In this document: piece after piece, positions 1 to 8,486 of the stretch | Numbering within the stretch: position 1 is the first letter of the stretch | How the letters are laid out: every line of letters starts with the position of its first letter | Origin: an uncultured Thioclava sp. | GTDB taxonomy: Bacteria > Pseudomonadota > Alphaproteobacteria > Rhodobacterales > Rhodobacteraceae | NCBI RefSeq assembly: GCF_913064665.1 | Contig: NZ_CAJYBT010000001.1 | Span: forward strand, 1-64,000 | DNA length: 64,000 nucleotides | Direction: 5' to 3' | Made by a program: the position numbers and the translations under genes | Notes under the pieces: generated by a model | What the model was told of the DNA's origin: nothing | The model's database searches: none | The model's input: the letters and a program-made list of their open reading frames with translations, nothing else

Positions 1-717
<717 letters not shown>

Positions 718-1087
718 GAAATCTGCATTCGCAGATCCTTGACGTCGAACCTTCGCACATCTGTGTCTAACCTAAGTTAAACATCATCTTCTGCTTATCG
801 TTCCACTCGCGTGAAGCCGACAAACAGTGAAGCTGACACTCATATCATCGGACCGAAATCCTAATGAGCCGATATGCTACGGTTAAACGTCGAAATCGAC
901 CAAACCGCCCACATATCTCTTCAGATAAATAGCAATGTCAAAGAGCACAGAGACAAAATAAACCGGCGACACCTCAATCTCTTGGGGCGCGACCTGCAAA
1001 CCTTACTCCAAATTTTGTTTCGCTTTTCAGCACCTTGCAGCACTTCCGGCTACCGTCGCTGCGTCGTTTGCTGCTTCGGTGAGGGGG
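718..1087 (-). other. rRNA operon leader
   Basis: About 370 bases separate the inferred transcription start from the 16S 5' end. The stretch has no credible coding region; the reading frames in it overlap leader signals and have no ribosome binding site. It contains a boxA element. The segment close to the 16S end should pair with the 3' flank of 16S to form the RNase III stem, but that partner lies outside the window. Confidence 0.7.
936..947 (-). promoter_or_regulatory. boxA antitermination element of the rRNA leader
   Basis: The complement reads TGCTCTTTGACA, matching the boxA core TGCTCTTTA bound by NusB/NusE in rRNA antitermination. It lies about 220 bases upstream of the 16S gene and about 140 bases downstream of the promoter, as in other alphaproteobacterial rrn leaders. 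Confidence 0.75.
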
Positions 1088-1133
1088 GTTCTACGGATAC
1101 TCCCCGACCTCCGCAACCACTTTTTTAAAAAAA
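1088..1133 (-). promoter_or_regulatory. rrn promoter with A/T upstream element
   Basis: On the minus strand a -35 box TTGCGG (1111-1116) is followed by a 17-base spacer and a -10 box TAGAAC (1088-1093). Directly upstream is an A/T tract (1121-1133) that resembles an UP element. Spacing, box style and position fit an alphaproteobacterial rRNA promoter driving the 16S gene. A transcription start near 1080 is inferred. Confidence 0.7.
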
Positions 1134-1215
1134 CTTTCTGACGCCAGCGCCAATGGGTCCAAATAGGGTAATTTGAGAGGAGAAAGCTTCTGGCGCATCG
1201 TAACCACTGAAGGTG

Positions 1216-1386
1216 ATGATGAGAAAGGCAGCCAAAAGATTCGGCGAGAAGATTGTCTAAGATATCAAGCGCGCCACCGCGGCCCGACAGTTGATACGCA
1301 GTATCGATGAGAGGGGCGCAAGCTGCATTCCTCCGAAGATAGAATCAAGCTCGTTTTGGACGGGCTGCGCGGTGAGGATACTCATC
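1216..1386 (+). pseudogene. Decayed IS3-family transposase orfA fragment
   Basis: From the ATG at 1216/1219 the frame reads MRKAAKRFGEKIV, stop (1258-1260), then DIKRATAARQ. After a frame change at about 1290-1328 it resumes at 1329 as SSEDRIKLVLDGLRGED. Together these match the start of IS3-type OrfA proteins, in which an EKIV..DIKRAT segment leads into an EDKIRIVLDGLRGEDSI-type helix-turn-helix region. A stop codon, a frame shift and loss of everything beyond about residue 50 show it is dead. It marks an old insertion between the rRNA promoter and the flagellar locus. Confidence 0.6.
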
Positions 1387-1734
1387 GATGCGCAGGACGG
1401 GGCCCATTCCCCGGGGTTTTGCGGACAAGGCCCCTCGTGCATTCGACTTGGGAGCAAAGGGGGGGGCAAGCGCTGGCGTTCCGATTCGCCCCGGATACGC
1501 GCAGGGGAGAGCCCAGCCCATATCCGGGACGAATCGGCGTAAGTTTTTCCCACTCGCCCCCCGACACGGCCTTGAGCCCTCTCACGCGCTGTTCTAGACC
1601 CGATCATCTGTGTGAGTGCCTGTCTTGTGAACCACTGTTGTCCCAGGCGTGCCGCCGGCGCGCCCGAAATCACTGGGGGAGGCCTTGAACCTGATCATTG
1701 CGTATAGCTGGCACATCCCAGAGAGTTTTCCAGA
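1387..1734. other. Gene-free spacer upstream of the flagellar locus
   Basis: Apart from the inverted repeat, I see no credible gene here. Short frames on both strands lack ribosome binding sites and protein-like composition. A promoter for the rightward flagellar genes is expected between about 1550 and 1730, but no convincing sigma70, sigma54 or sigma28 boxes are visible. Confidence 0.5.
1481..1537. repeat. Long inverted repeat, 17-bp arms, between rrn and flagellar genes
   Basis: The left arm 1481-1497 (CCGATTCGCCCCGGATA) and right arm 1521-1537 (TATCCGGGACGAATCGG) are complementary at 16 of 17 positions, with a 23-base loop. A T5 run follows at 1543-1547 on the plus strand. It could be a terminator left from an earlier gene arrangement, or an element end or operator. 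No gene ends just before it. Confidence 0.7.
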
Positions 1735-2028
1735 ATGAGCGGCGCGTCCAAGAACGTGGTCCCGCTCGAGCTGCTCCATCACGCGCTCATCACGCTGGCC
1801 TACGCGCTGACTCCGCTGATCGCGGGGATCGTTCTGGTCGGCATTCTCATCGCAGTGGTCCAAGGCGCGCTCCAGATTGAGGACGGGGCACTTGCGATGG
1901 GGGCAAAGCTGACAATCGTGCTGGTCTTCGCGAGCTCATCGGGCATGCTGATCTACGAGACGCTGACCCATCTCGCCCATGCTTGGATCGCGGCGATCCC
2001 CTCACTCGTTGCGCAGGACTGGCACTGA
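1735..2028 (+). CDS. Second FliQ-family export-gate protein
   Basis: This 97-residue protein has two hydrophobic segments (about 17-43 and 56-75) joined by a short loop carrying QGALQIED, which matches the Q..TQI.E loop of FliQ/YscS proteins. FliQ is a small inner-membrane subunit of the type III export gate, assembling with FliP and FliR. The gene is followed one base later by fliR and then flhB, the usual fliQ-fliR-flhB order. A second and more canonical FliQ is encoded at 11162-11440 in the same locus. Membership of the FliQ family is fairly secure; which of the two is in the working gate is unknown. No symbol is given, to avoid confusion with the other copy. Confidence 0.75.
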   Translation: MSGASKNVVPLELLHHALITLAYALTPLIAGIVLVGILIAVVQGALQIEDGALAMGAKLTIVLVFASSSGMLIYETLTHLAHAWIAAIPSLVAQDWH

Positions 2029-2029
2029 G

Positions 2030-2806
2030 ATGGTGGAGGTTCCCCAAGACCTGATCATGGCATGGCTCGCCGCCGCGTTCTGGCCGTTCTTGCGCATGAC
2101 GGGTGTCTTCCTCACCGCGCCGGTGCTGGGCTCGCGCAACATCCCCGTGCTGCACCGGGTGCTGATGTCGGCCCTCTTCGCCGCCTGCCTCGGGGCCTGG
2201 GGCGGGCCATGGCCGCCACTGCCAGACAACGTGATCGCTATTATCTATGCCGGGCTCGTGCAGATCTCGTTCGGCGCCGGACTCGGGCTGGTGGGCCGAA
2301 TCATCGTCTCGACCATCGGCGCGGCGGGCGAGATCGCGGGCGCGGCGATCGGGTCGAACTTCGCGCGCACCTCAGGGCTCGACCTCTCTTCAGAGCCGCC
2401 GGTTCTCTACAACATCCTGAACATGACCGGCCTGCTGGTCTATCTCGGCGCGGGTGGCATGTTCTGGACGATCCTCGCGGTCGCCCATTCCTTCCGTAGC
2501 TTCCCCTCGGGCCTGCCAAGCCAGATCGCGCTGCACGAACTGGCCTCCTATGCCGGGGTGATCCTCAGCTCGGGCACGATCCTCGCCCTGCCCGCACTGG
2601 CCGCGGCGCTCGCGCTCAACCTCTCAATCGGGTTGGCCAACGCGTTGTCGCCCAATCTCAATATCTTCTCGGTCGGCTTCCCGATTCTCTTTCTCGGCGG
2701 CATCTGGGTGATCGGCTCCACCATCTTCTTCATCGAGCCGATGGTGGGCCAGTTGATGGTCGCGGGGGCGCACGCGCTATCGCAGCTGATCGGCAAGGGG
2801 CTCTGA
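2030..2806 (+). CDS. fliR: Flagellar export-gate protein FliR
   Basis: This 258-residue, very hydrophobic protein has about six membrane segments. It shows FliR-type sequence, with FLRMTGVFLTAPVLG near the N terminus and GLANALSPNLNIFSVGFPI near residue 205. FliR forms the export channel with FliP and FliQ. The ATG at 2030 is chosen over an earlier in-frame start because it follows the upstream stop codon by one base, which suggests translational coupling. flhB starts one base after its own stop. Length is normal for the family (about 260). Confidence 0.92.
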   Translation: MVEVPQDLIMAWLAAAFWPFLRMTGVFLTAPVLGSRNIPVLHRVLMSALFAACLGAWGGPWPPLPDNVIAIIYAGLVQISFGAGLGLVGRIIVSTIGAAGEIAGAAIGSNFARTSGLDLSSEPPVLYNILNMTGLLVYLGAGGMFWTILAVAHSFRSFPSGLPSQIALHELASYAGVILSSGTILALPALAAALALNLSIGLANALSPNLNIFSVGFPILFLGGIWVIGSTIFFIEPMVGQLMVAGAHALSQLIGKGL

Positions 2807-2807
2807 G

Positions 2808-3923
2808 ATGGCCGAAGACAGCGACGCCGAGAAAAAACACGACCCGACACCGGAGCGATTACGAAAGGCGCGGGAAAAGGGCCAGATCAAGCGTTCGAAT
2901 GACCTGCCCAAGGCCGCCATCACGCTCGGCACGATCCTGATCGTCTTCATCAGCGGCGGCGCGCTCTCCGGGCTCGCGTCACGCTGGCTGGCGGCCAGTC
3001 TGCGCGCGGTGGGCACCGCCGATCCCGGATCGGTCGCGGCGCTCGATCTCGAATTCGCCATGATGCTGGGCGTATTCTTGGCGGCAACCGGGGCGCTGGC
3101 CTTCCTCGCGGGCCTCGGCTCGGGCGGCTGGATGATGTCCTTCATGCTGCTGATGCCCAAGCTCGAGCGGGTCGATCCTGGGAAATCTTGGGGCCAGATC
3201 TTCTCGCTTTCGAACCTGATCGAGATCGGTAAGTCGGCGGTCAAGATCATCGTGATTGGCGGCGCAGGCTGGGCCGCCTACGTGAACCAGAAATTCCAGC
3301 TTCTCGCATTGGCTAACCTGCGCGAAATCTCGCTGGCGACCCTAGGCGGTCCGGCCTTCCATGTGATCCTAGGCGCGACCGGTGGCGCGCTGCTGCTCGC
3401 CATAGCCGATATCGGCATTCAGGCATGGCTGAACCGGCGCCAGCTCAAGATGACCGACAAGGAGATCAAGGACGAGGCGAAGAAGAACGATGGCGACCCG
3501 CATGTGCGCGCGCGCCGCCGCGCCCTGATGCGCAAGGCCGCGCAGGCAAGGCAGGTGCAATCGGTCAAGAGCGCGACGATGGTGGTGACGAATCCCACCC
3601 ATTACGCGGTGGCCTTACGCTATCGACGCGAAAGTGACGGCGTGCCGATGGTCGTCGCGAAGGGGGTGGATATCAACGCCTTGCCGATCATCGAGCAGGC
3701 TCGCATCCATGGCGTGCCACTGGTCGAGGCACCGCCGCTCGCGCGCGCACTTCACCGGCAGGTCGAGGTCGATCGTCCGATCCCCGGCCATCTTTACCGC
3801 GCGGTGGCCGAAGTTCTGGCCTATGTCTGGCGGATGGATACGTGGCGGGCGGCGGGCGGCGACAAGCCCGAGCACCCGCGTTTCCCCGATGCGCTCGAGG
3901 CGACTGGGATGCCGCCCGAATAG
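2808..3923 (+). CDS. flhB: Flagellar export switch protein FlhB
   Basis: The protein has 371 residues. The N-terminal DPTPERLRKAREKGQ (12-26) is the family signature. Four membrane segments follow, then a cytoplasmic domain with the autocleavage motif NPTH at 262-265. FlhB cleavage between Asn and Pro switches export from rod/hook to filament substrates with the help of FliK (encoded at 12651). It is the last gene of the fliQ-fliR-flhB unit and converges on fliJ with only four bases between the stop codons, leaving no room for a separate terminator. Confidence 0.96.
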   Translation: MAEDSDAEKKHDPTPERLRKAREKGQIKRSNDLPKAAITLGTILIVFISGGALSGLASRWLAASLRAVGTADPGSVAALDLEFAMMLGVFLAATGALAFLAGLGSGGWMMSFMLLMPKLERVDPGKSWGQIFSLSNLIEIGKSAVKIIVIGGAGWAAYVNQKFQLLALANLREISLATLGGPAFHVILGATGGALLLAIADIGIQAWLNRRQLKMTDKEIKDEAKKNDGDPHVRARRRALMRKAAQARQVQSVKSATMVVTNPTHYAVALRYRRESDGVPMVVAKGVDINALPIIEQARIHGVPLVEAPPLARALHRQVEVDRPIPGHLYRAVAEVLAYVWRMDTWRAAGGDKPEHPRFPDALEATGMPPE

Positions 3924-3927
3924 GCCG

Positions 3928-4329
3928 TCACTCGCGACGCTCGGAGGTGCGCTCGGCGAGGATCTCGGCGGCGGCCTCCCCCCGCTCCACCACGCGTAGA
4001 AGCGACTTGTGCTTCTCGGTGGCGCTCGCCAGCGTGTCGAGCGCGGCCGTCTGCGCCGCCTGCCCGGCCCTGATCGCTTGCTCGTTTTGCGCCCGCGCCC
4101 GCAGCCCCATCTCGATAAACTGCGCATAGGCGCGCAGCTCGATCCCGCTGCGCGTGCCCGGCTCCGCCAGCCGCTCCGAGAGGCCGTTGACATAGCCCGA
4201 AAGCGTCGCCGATTGCCTGTCGAGCGCGGCGAGACGTTGCGCGGCCTCTGCCGTCGCCTGTTCGGCGCGAATCTTGTCGCGATTCGAGAGTACCGTGAGC
4301 AAGCGCAGGGTCTTGTGCGAGAGCGTCAT
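3928..4329 (-). CDS. fliJ: FliJ-like export chaperone/ATPase stalk
   Basis: This 133-residue protein is predicted to be almost entirely alpha-helical coiled coil, with an alanine-, glutamate- and arginine-rich heptad-like sequence. It directly follows fliI, overlapping its stop by four bases (ATGA). FliJ is a coiled-coil stalk that sits in the FliI hexamer and links it to FlhA. Sequence conservation in FliJ is low, so the call depends on size, predicted fold and position in fliH-fliI-fliJ order. Confidence 0.75.
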   Translation of the reverse strand: MTLSHKTLRLLTVLSNRDKIRAEQATAEAAQRLAALDRQSATLSGYVNGLSERLAEPGTRSGIELRAYAQFIEMGLRARAQNEQAIRAGQAAQTAALDTLASATEKHKSLLRVVERGEAAAEILAERTSERRE

Positions 4330-5660
4330 GACAGAATCTCCCGCAGCCGCGCCTCGGCGTCGCCCAGCGGGATGTTCTCGTGTGAGCCCTGCCGCAGGAA
4401 TGCCTCCATCTGCGGCGCACGCGCGAGCGCATCGTCAAGCACCGTGTCGCGGCCGGGCGCATAGGCCCCGATATCGACCAGCTCGCGCTTCTCCTGCAGG
4501 CGCGACCACAGGAAACGAAAGCGCATCGCGGCCGCGTTGTGATCGCGCTCGACAAGACTGGGCATCGGACGCGAGAGCGACATCGATATATCCACGGGCG
4601 GGTAGATTCCGGCCTCGCTCATGCGCCGCGAAAGCACGACATGCCCGTCAAGCACCGAGCGCGCGGTATCGGCCACTGGGTCGCCAACATGGTCATCGCC
4701 CTCCACGAGCACGGTGTAGAGCCCGGTGATCGAGCCCTGTCCCGGCCCGCCCATCCCGGCGCGCTCGACATAGCTCGCAAGCTTGGCGAAGACCGAAGGC
4801 GGGTAGCCGCGTGTCGCGGCCGGCTCGCCCACCGACAGCCCGATCTCGCGGCCCGCCATCGCGAGACGCGTAAGCGAATCCACCAGCAGCAACACGTTCC
4901 GCCCCTCGGCGCGGAATCCTTCCGCGATAGAGGCCGCGCGCTGCGCTCCGAGCATCCGCGCGAGCGGGGGCGTGTCGGCGGCGCTGACCACCACGACAGA
5001 TCGGGCAAGCGCCTCACCCAAGTGGTCGTCGATGAACTCGCGCACCTCGCGTCCACGCTCGCCGATCATCGCCAGAACGCAGCAATCCACCTTGGCATGG
5101 CGCGCGATCATCCCCAAAAGCGTACTCTTGCCCACGCCACTGCCCGCAAAAAGCCCCGTGCGCATCCCGAGGCCCAACGTGGTCAACCCGTTGAGCGCGC
5201 GCACGCCCACGTCAAGCGGTTGTGTCAGGCGCTGACGATGCATCGGGTTTATCGGCACCCCCTCAAGCGGCCAGCTCTGCCCGGTCGCGGGCGGCGGTCG
5301 ATCATCGAGAGGGTTGCCATAGGCGTCGAGCACCCGGCCCAGAAGCCCCGCGCCCACCGTCACAGAGACGCCACCCGGCACGGCGGTCACCCGGTTGCCG
5401 CGTTGCAACCCCTTGAGCGAACGATCCGCCATCAGAAGCGTGAGTCGCCCGTCAAAGCCCACCACCTCGGCCCCGATCGGGCCGACCCTTGTGGCGATCG
5501 TGCAGCGCGAGCCGATCGGCACTGCAAGATTGCTCGCCGTGATCAGCTCGCCCTCGGTGCGCAGCACCGCGCCGCTGCGCTCGGACGGCTCCAGCCTCGG
5601 CAGATGGCCTGCCAGCCACGCCTGCGCGGCCAATTCGATCTCGCGCGCAGTCTCAGACAT
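4326..5660 (-). CDS. fliI: Flagellum-specific export ATPase FliI
   Basis: The protein has 444 residues. The Walker A motif GSGVGKST is at 173-180 and the Walker B strand LLLVDSLTRLAM has its Asp at 261. SITGLYTVLVEGDD is typical of FliI/YscN ATPases related to F1-beta. FliI unfolds and delivers export substrates at the base of the flagellum. The start codon overlaps the fliH stop by eight bases and the stop overlaps the fliJ start, so fliH-fliI-fliJ is translated as a coupled block. Length matches the family. Confidence 0.97.
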   Translation of the reverse strand: MSETAREIELAAQAWLAGHLPRLEPSERSGAVLRTEGELITASNLAVPIGSRCTIATRVGPIGAEVVGFDGRLTLLMADRSLKGLQRGNRVTAVPGGVSVTVGAGLLGRVLDAYGNPLDDRPPPATGQSWPLEGVPINPMHRQRLTQPLDVGVRALNGLTTLGLGMRTGLFAGSGVGKSTLLGMIARHAKVDCCVLAMIGERGREVREFIDDHLGEALARSVVVVSAADTPPLARMLGAQRAASIAEGFRAEGRNVLLLVDSLTRLAMAGREIGLSVGEPAATRGYPPSVFAKLASYVERAGMGGPGQGSITGLYTVLVEGDDHVGDPVADTARSVLDGHVVLSRRMSEAGIYPPVDISMSLSRPMPSLVERDHNAAAMRFRFLWSRLQEKRELVDIGAYAPGRDTVLDDALARAPQMEAFLRQGSHENIPLGDAEARLREILS

Positions 5661-6291
5661 CGGAGTTCAGCTCACGGATGACCCGCTCCATGCGCTCGAT
5701 CGAGGCATCCCAGCGATTGATAGTGGCCCCGTCATCGTTCAGCTCGATCACAAAGCCACCTGGCCGCATCTCGCGGTCCTCGCGCATCGTGAGCGCATCG
5801 GGAAAGGCCTGCCCGATCTCGGCCAGCGTCTTCGGAGCGGCGCGGCAAACCAAGGTGGCTTCCTGCACGCCCTCCTCGCGGGCCTCTTCGAGCATCCCCG
5901 CGAGCAACGACTCGCGGTCGAAGGGCCGGGGGACCCCCACGAGTGTCTCGGCTAGGGTCTGGCCAAGGGTGATTGCGGCTCGCGCCATTGCTGCGCGCAC
6001 CGCGTCGCATTCGCGATCATGGCGCTCGGTGGCTGCCTGCAGCCGTTCCACCGCCGGGCCAATCGCGCCCTTGATGGCCTCGAGCGCCTCGGCACGGCCT
6101 CGCCGCAACCCTTCCTCGTACCCTTCCTGCGCGGCGTTCTTGCGCAGCTGGGCGCGCTCCTCCGCCTCGGCTGCTTGAGCGGCCTCGGCCGCGTCCGCGC
6201 GCTGGCGTTGAAGGCTTTGCTCCAAGGCCTCGCCCTCGGGCGTCTCGGCGGGAGGTTCGGGCGCGGACAGGATGCGAAAGGGGTGTCTCAT
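5653..6291 (-). CDS. fliH: FliH-like ATPase regulator
   Basis: The protein has 212 residues. The N-terminal half (about 20-75) is strongly charged and Ala/Glu/Gln-rich, predicted helical. It leads into a C-terminal domain with the GGFVIELNDDGATI-type segment seen in FliH/YscL/V-ATPase E subunits. FliH dimers bind FliI and anchor it to FliN at the C ring. The gene overlaps the stop of the small membrane protein gene upstream (ATGA) and is followed by fliI. It is assigned from position, size and C-terminal pattern. Confidence 0.8.
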   Translation of the reverse strand: MRHPFRILSAPEPPAETPEGEALEQSLQRQRADAAEAAQAAEAEERAQLRKNAAQEGYEEGLRRGRAEALEAIKGAIGPAVERLQAATERHDRECDAVRAAMARAAITLGQTLAETLVGVPRPFDRESLLAGMLEEAREEGVQEATLVCRAAPKTLAEIGQAFPDALTMREDREMRPGGFVIELNDDGATINRWDASIERMERVIRELNSDV

Positions 6292-6566
6292 GGCAACCTC
6301 GACAGGGCCTCCCGCAGTTGCGGCAGCTGACGCCCCACCAAAACTGCGGCTTCCATCAGCGCCATCAGGACACCGCTCGCGACGATGGCGATGGCCAACA
6401 GCTTCGCCGCGAACCCACCAATCATCATTACCCTCAGGAACACCGGCACATGGAGCGCGCCCCAGAGCGACGCAATGCTGACACCTGCGAAGAAGGGGCG
6501 GATCGGCCGCTGGGCGGCGGGTGCGTCGGCGGTCTTTCCTGCGCCTTTTTGTTTCGTCTTAGCCAT
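6288..6566 (-). CDS. Small membrane protein of unknown function between motB and fliH
   Basis: This 92-residue protein has a Lys/Ala-rich N terminus (MAKTKQKGAGK) and one or two hydrophobic segments at about 45-75, beginning FLRVMMIGGFAAKLLAIA. The ATG at 6566 is chosen because it overlaps the motB stop by eight bases; an upstream in-frame start would run deep into motB. It ends four bases into fliH (ATGA). I do not recognise the family. Position in a tightly coupled operon suggests a basal-body or export accessory role; FliO, a small membrane export protein missing from this locus, is one candidate but sequence support is weak. Confidence 0.6.
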   Translation of the reverse strand: MAKTKQKGAGKTADAPAAQRPIRPFFAGVSIASLWGALHVPVFLRVMMIGGFAAKLLAIAIVASGVLMALMEAAVLVGRQLPQLREALSRLP

Positions 6567-7677
6567 GCTTCGCGTCCGCCGTTGCTTGTGATTTCGGTGT
6601 CTGGTCCGGGCTCCCCTGCCCTGGCTTCGGCTTGATGATCGGTCTTGCTGCCGGGGCCGGCGCAAGCGCGCCCGTGGGACCAGAGATACCCGCAGGGGAT
6701 GGTTTCGGCGGCCCCGCCTCCGGACCCGCCGTGTTCCCGACCGATGTCGAAAGCCCGCTACGTTCTGGCGCAGGTTTAGCGGCGGGGTCGCCGGACTGCG
6801 CGGACGGGGCTTCTTGCCCCGGCTTGGGCGCCGAGATCACGATCGAGACGCGGCGGTTCTGCTGGCGTCCCTGCGCGGTGTCATTGCTCGCGATCGGGTG
6901 GTATTTCGAGAACCCCTCGGCGCTAAGCGCCTCACCGGCCACGCCATTGTCCACGAACAACAGCACCACGCTGAGCGCGCGCGCCGTCGACAATTGCCAG
7001 TTCGACGGGAACTCCTTGGTGTGGATCGGCTGGTTATCGGTATAGCCGTGAATCGAGATACGGTAGCCTTTCGGGATCGCGCCGAGCGTCTGAGCCAGGG
7101 GCGTGAGTATCTTGACCGCCCCCTTTGTCAAATCGGCGGCCCCATTGCCGAACAAGATCTTCGCGTTAAGCTGGATATTGATCGAAAGCGGCGTGGAATC
7201 GATGGAAATCGACTTGGCCTTGATCTCAGGCTGCAACAGCGAATGAAGCTTATCGCGCAACGCTTTGATCGCCTTGATCGAAGGCTGGAGGTCGCGCTGC
7301 TCCTGCTGCGTCAATCGATCAACCGGCAGCGACGACACCTTGTCCAGGTGATGGACGTTCTGCGGGACTGCAGGCGTCTTGGGCATTGGCGGGGCTTCGG
7401 CCGGAAGGGTCTTGGCCTTCGGAAGCTGACTTTTGGGGCCGTGCGGCGAAGACGGTTTCTGGATCAGCGACGGTGGCGTGCCCGAGAATGCAACCATCAT
7501 GCTCGACGCCATCGCATTCATTTTCGACGTATTTTGCGCCGAGGTCGCATAGAGCACGATGAACAGCGCCAGCATCAACGTCAGGAGATCCGCATACGAA
7601 ATCATCCAGCGCTCGTGGTTCGGCTTGTGCCCCGTATCCCGCCGCGATCGGCGGAAGTCACCGCTTCTGTGTGCCAT
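6559..7677 (-). CDS. motB: Flagellar stator protein MotB
   Basis: The protein has 372 residues. A single membrane helix begins at MISYADLLTLMLALFIVLY, in which Asp30 corresponds to the proton-conducting aspartate. The C-terminal OmpA-like peptidoglycan-binding domain (about 170-290) contains HGYTDNQPIHT and NRRVSIVIS. A long Pro/Ala/Lys-rich tail (about 290-372) extends beyond the usual end. MotB pairs with MotA to form the torque-generating stator anchored to the cell wall. It starts at the last base of motA. Confidence 0.95.
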   Translation of the reverse strand: MAHRSGDFRRSRRDTGHKPNHERWMISYADLLTLMLALFIVLYATSAQNTSKMNAMASSMMVAFSGTPPSLIQKPSSPHGPKSQLPKAKTLPAEAPPMPKTPAVPQNVHHLDKVSSLPVDRLTQQEQRDLQPSIKAIKALRDKLHSLLQPEIKAKSISIDSTPLSINIQLNAKILFGNGAADLTKGAVKILTPLAQTLGAIPKGYRISIHGYTDNQPIHTKEFPSNWQLSTARALSVVLLFVDNGVAGEALSAEGFSKYHPIASNDTAQGRQQNRRVSIVISAPKPGQEAPSAQSGDPAAKPAPERSGLSTSVGNTAGPEAGPPKPSPAGISGPTGALAPAPAARPIIKPKPGQGSPDQTPKSQATADAKHG

Positions 7678-8486
7678 CAGCCTGCCTTCTGGTCCTGTAC
7701 GTTCTCACCCTCGGCCTCGGTCTCTTGGTCAAGGCCAGAACGGCGACGCGATTCGAGCATGTTCTCAAGCCGCTCGCGCAGCCGCATCGGGTTGGTCGTC
7801 CCCTTCGAAAGCTGCAGCAGCCCCTCGGTCGCCATCTCGCGATAGGTCGTACGCCCGCCCGCGATCGCTTTCAGACGGTTGCCGAGCGGGAAAAAGACGA
7901 GGTTTGCCGCCCCCACCCCGTAGATCGTTGCGACGAAGGCGGTAGCGATCCCCGGACCGAGTTCGTCAGGATGGTTAAGCCGCAGCATGACGTGGATCAG
8001 CCCCAAAACGGCGCCCAGCACGCCGATCGTGGGCGCGTAGCCTCCGGCAGCCTCCCAGATCTCGCCGCCCTGGCCATTCTCGCGATCCTCGATATCGCCC
8101 AGCGTATAGAGAACGTCGCGCACCTCCTCGTAGCTCTGGCCAGCCACGATCAGACCCAGTCCGACCTTAAGGAACTGATCGTCGACCTCATCGGCGGCAT
8201 CCTCAAGCGCGAGCGCACTGGAGCTGCGCATGATGCCCGCCCAATCATACATGTCCCCAATCAGCTTCACGGTATCGGTTGGCGGCGGCTTGACGAGCCA
8301 GCTTGCCTGCTTGACCGCGTTCACAATCGAGCGCCATTCAGCATGCACGAGCAATGCCGAGATCGACCCGCCGAACACGATGACGGCGGCATCGACCTTG
8401 AAGAGCGCCAGCAACGGGTCGCCTTCGAGCTGGCTGGTCAGGATGATCGCGGATATCCCGAGGAGAATTCCCAGAATGGCACTCAT
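7677..8486 (-). CDS. motA: Flagellar stator protein MotA
   Basis: The protein has 269 residues and MotA/PomA/ExbB-type topology: two N-terminal membrane segments (about 1-22 and 32-50), a cytoplasmic loop, then two more at about 150-170 and 183-205. The segment GGYAPTIGVLGAVLGLIHVM is the conserved third helix. The charged C-terminal tail (230-269) is cytoplasmic. MotA surrounds MotB and pushes on FliG. The start overlaps the fliA stop by four bases. Being inside the flagellar locus suggests these stators serve this flagellum. Confidence 0.95.
   Translation of the reverse strand: MSAILGILLGISAIILTSQLEGDPLLALFKVDAAVIVFGGSISALLVHAEWRSIVNAVKQASWLVKPPPTDTVKLIGDMYDWAGIMRSSSALALEDAADEVDDQFLKVGLGLIVAGQSYEEVRDVLYTLGDIEDRENGQGGEIWEAAGGYAPTIGVLGAVLGLIHVMLRLNHPDELGPGIATAFVATIYGVGAANLVFFPLGNRLKAIAGGRTTYREMATEGLLQLSKGTTNPMRLRERLENMLESRRRSGLDQETEAEGENVQDQKAG

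Noticed and set aside
768-782. CtrA-type TTAA-N7-TTAA site near the 16S 5' end
   Set aside because: The spacing and half sites do not match; the sequence is leader RNA next to the 16S processing region.
1459-1466. A G8 run as a phase-variable switch
   Set aside because: It lies in decayed intergenic DNA with no gene to switch.
4539-5681. A 380-codon open frame on the plus strand
   Set aside because: It is antisense to fliI, with Arg/His-rich composition and no ribosome binding site.
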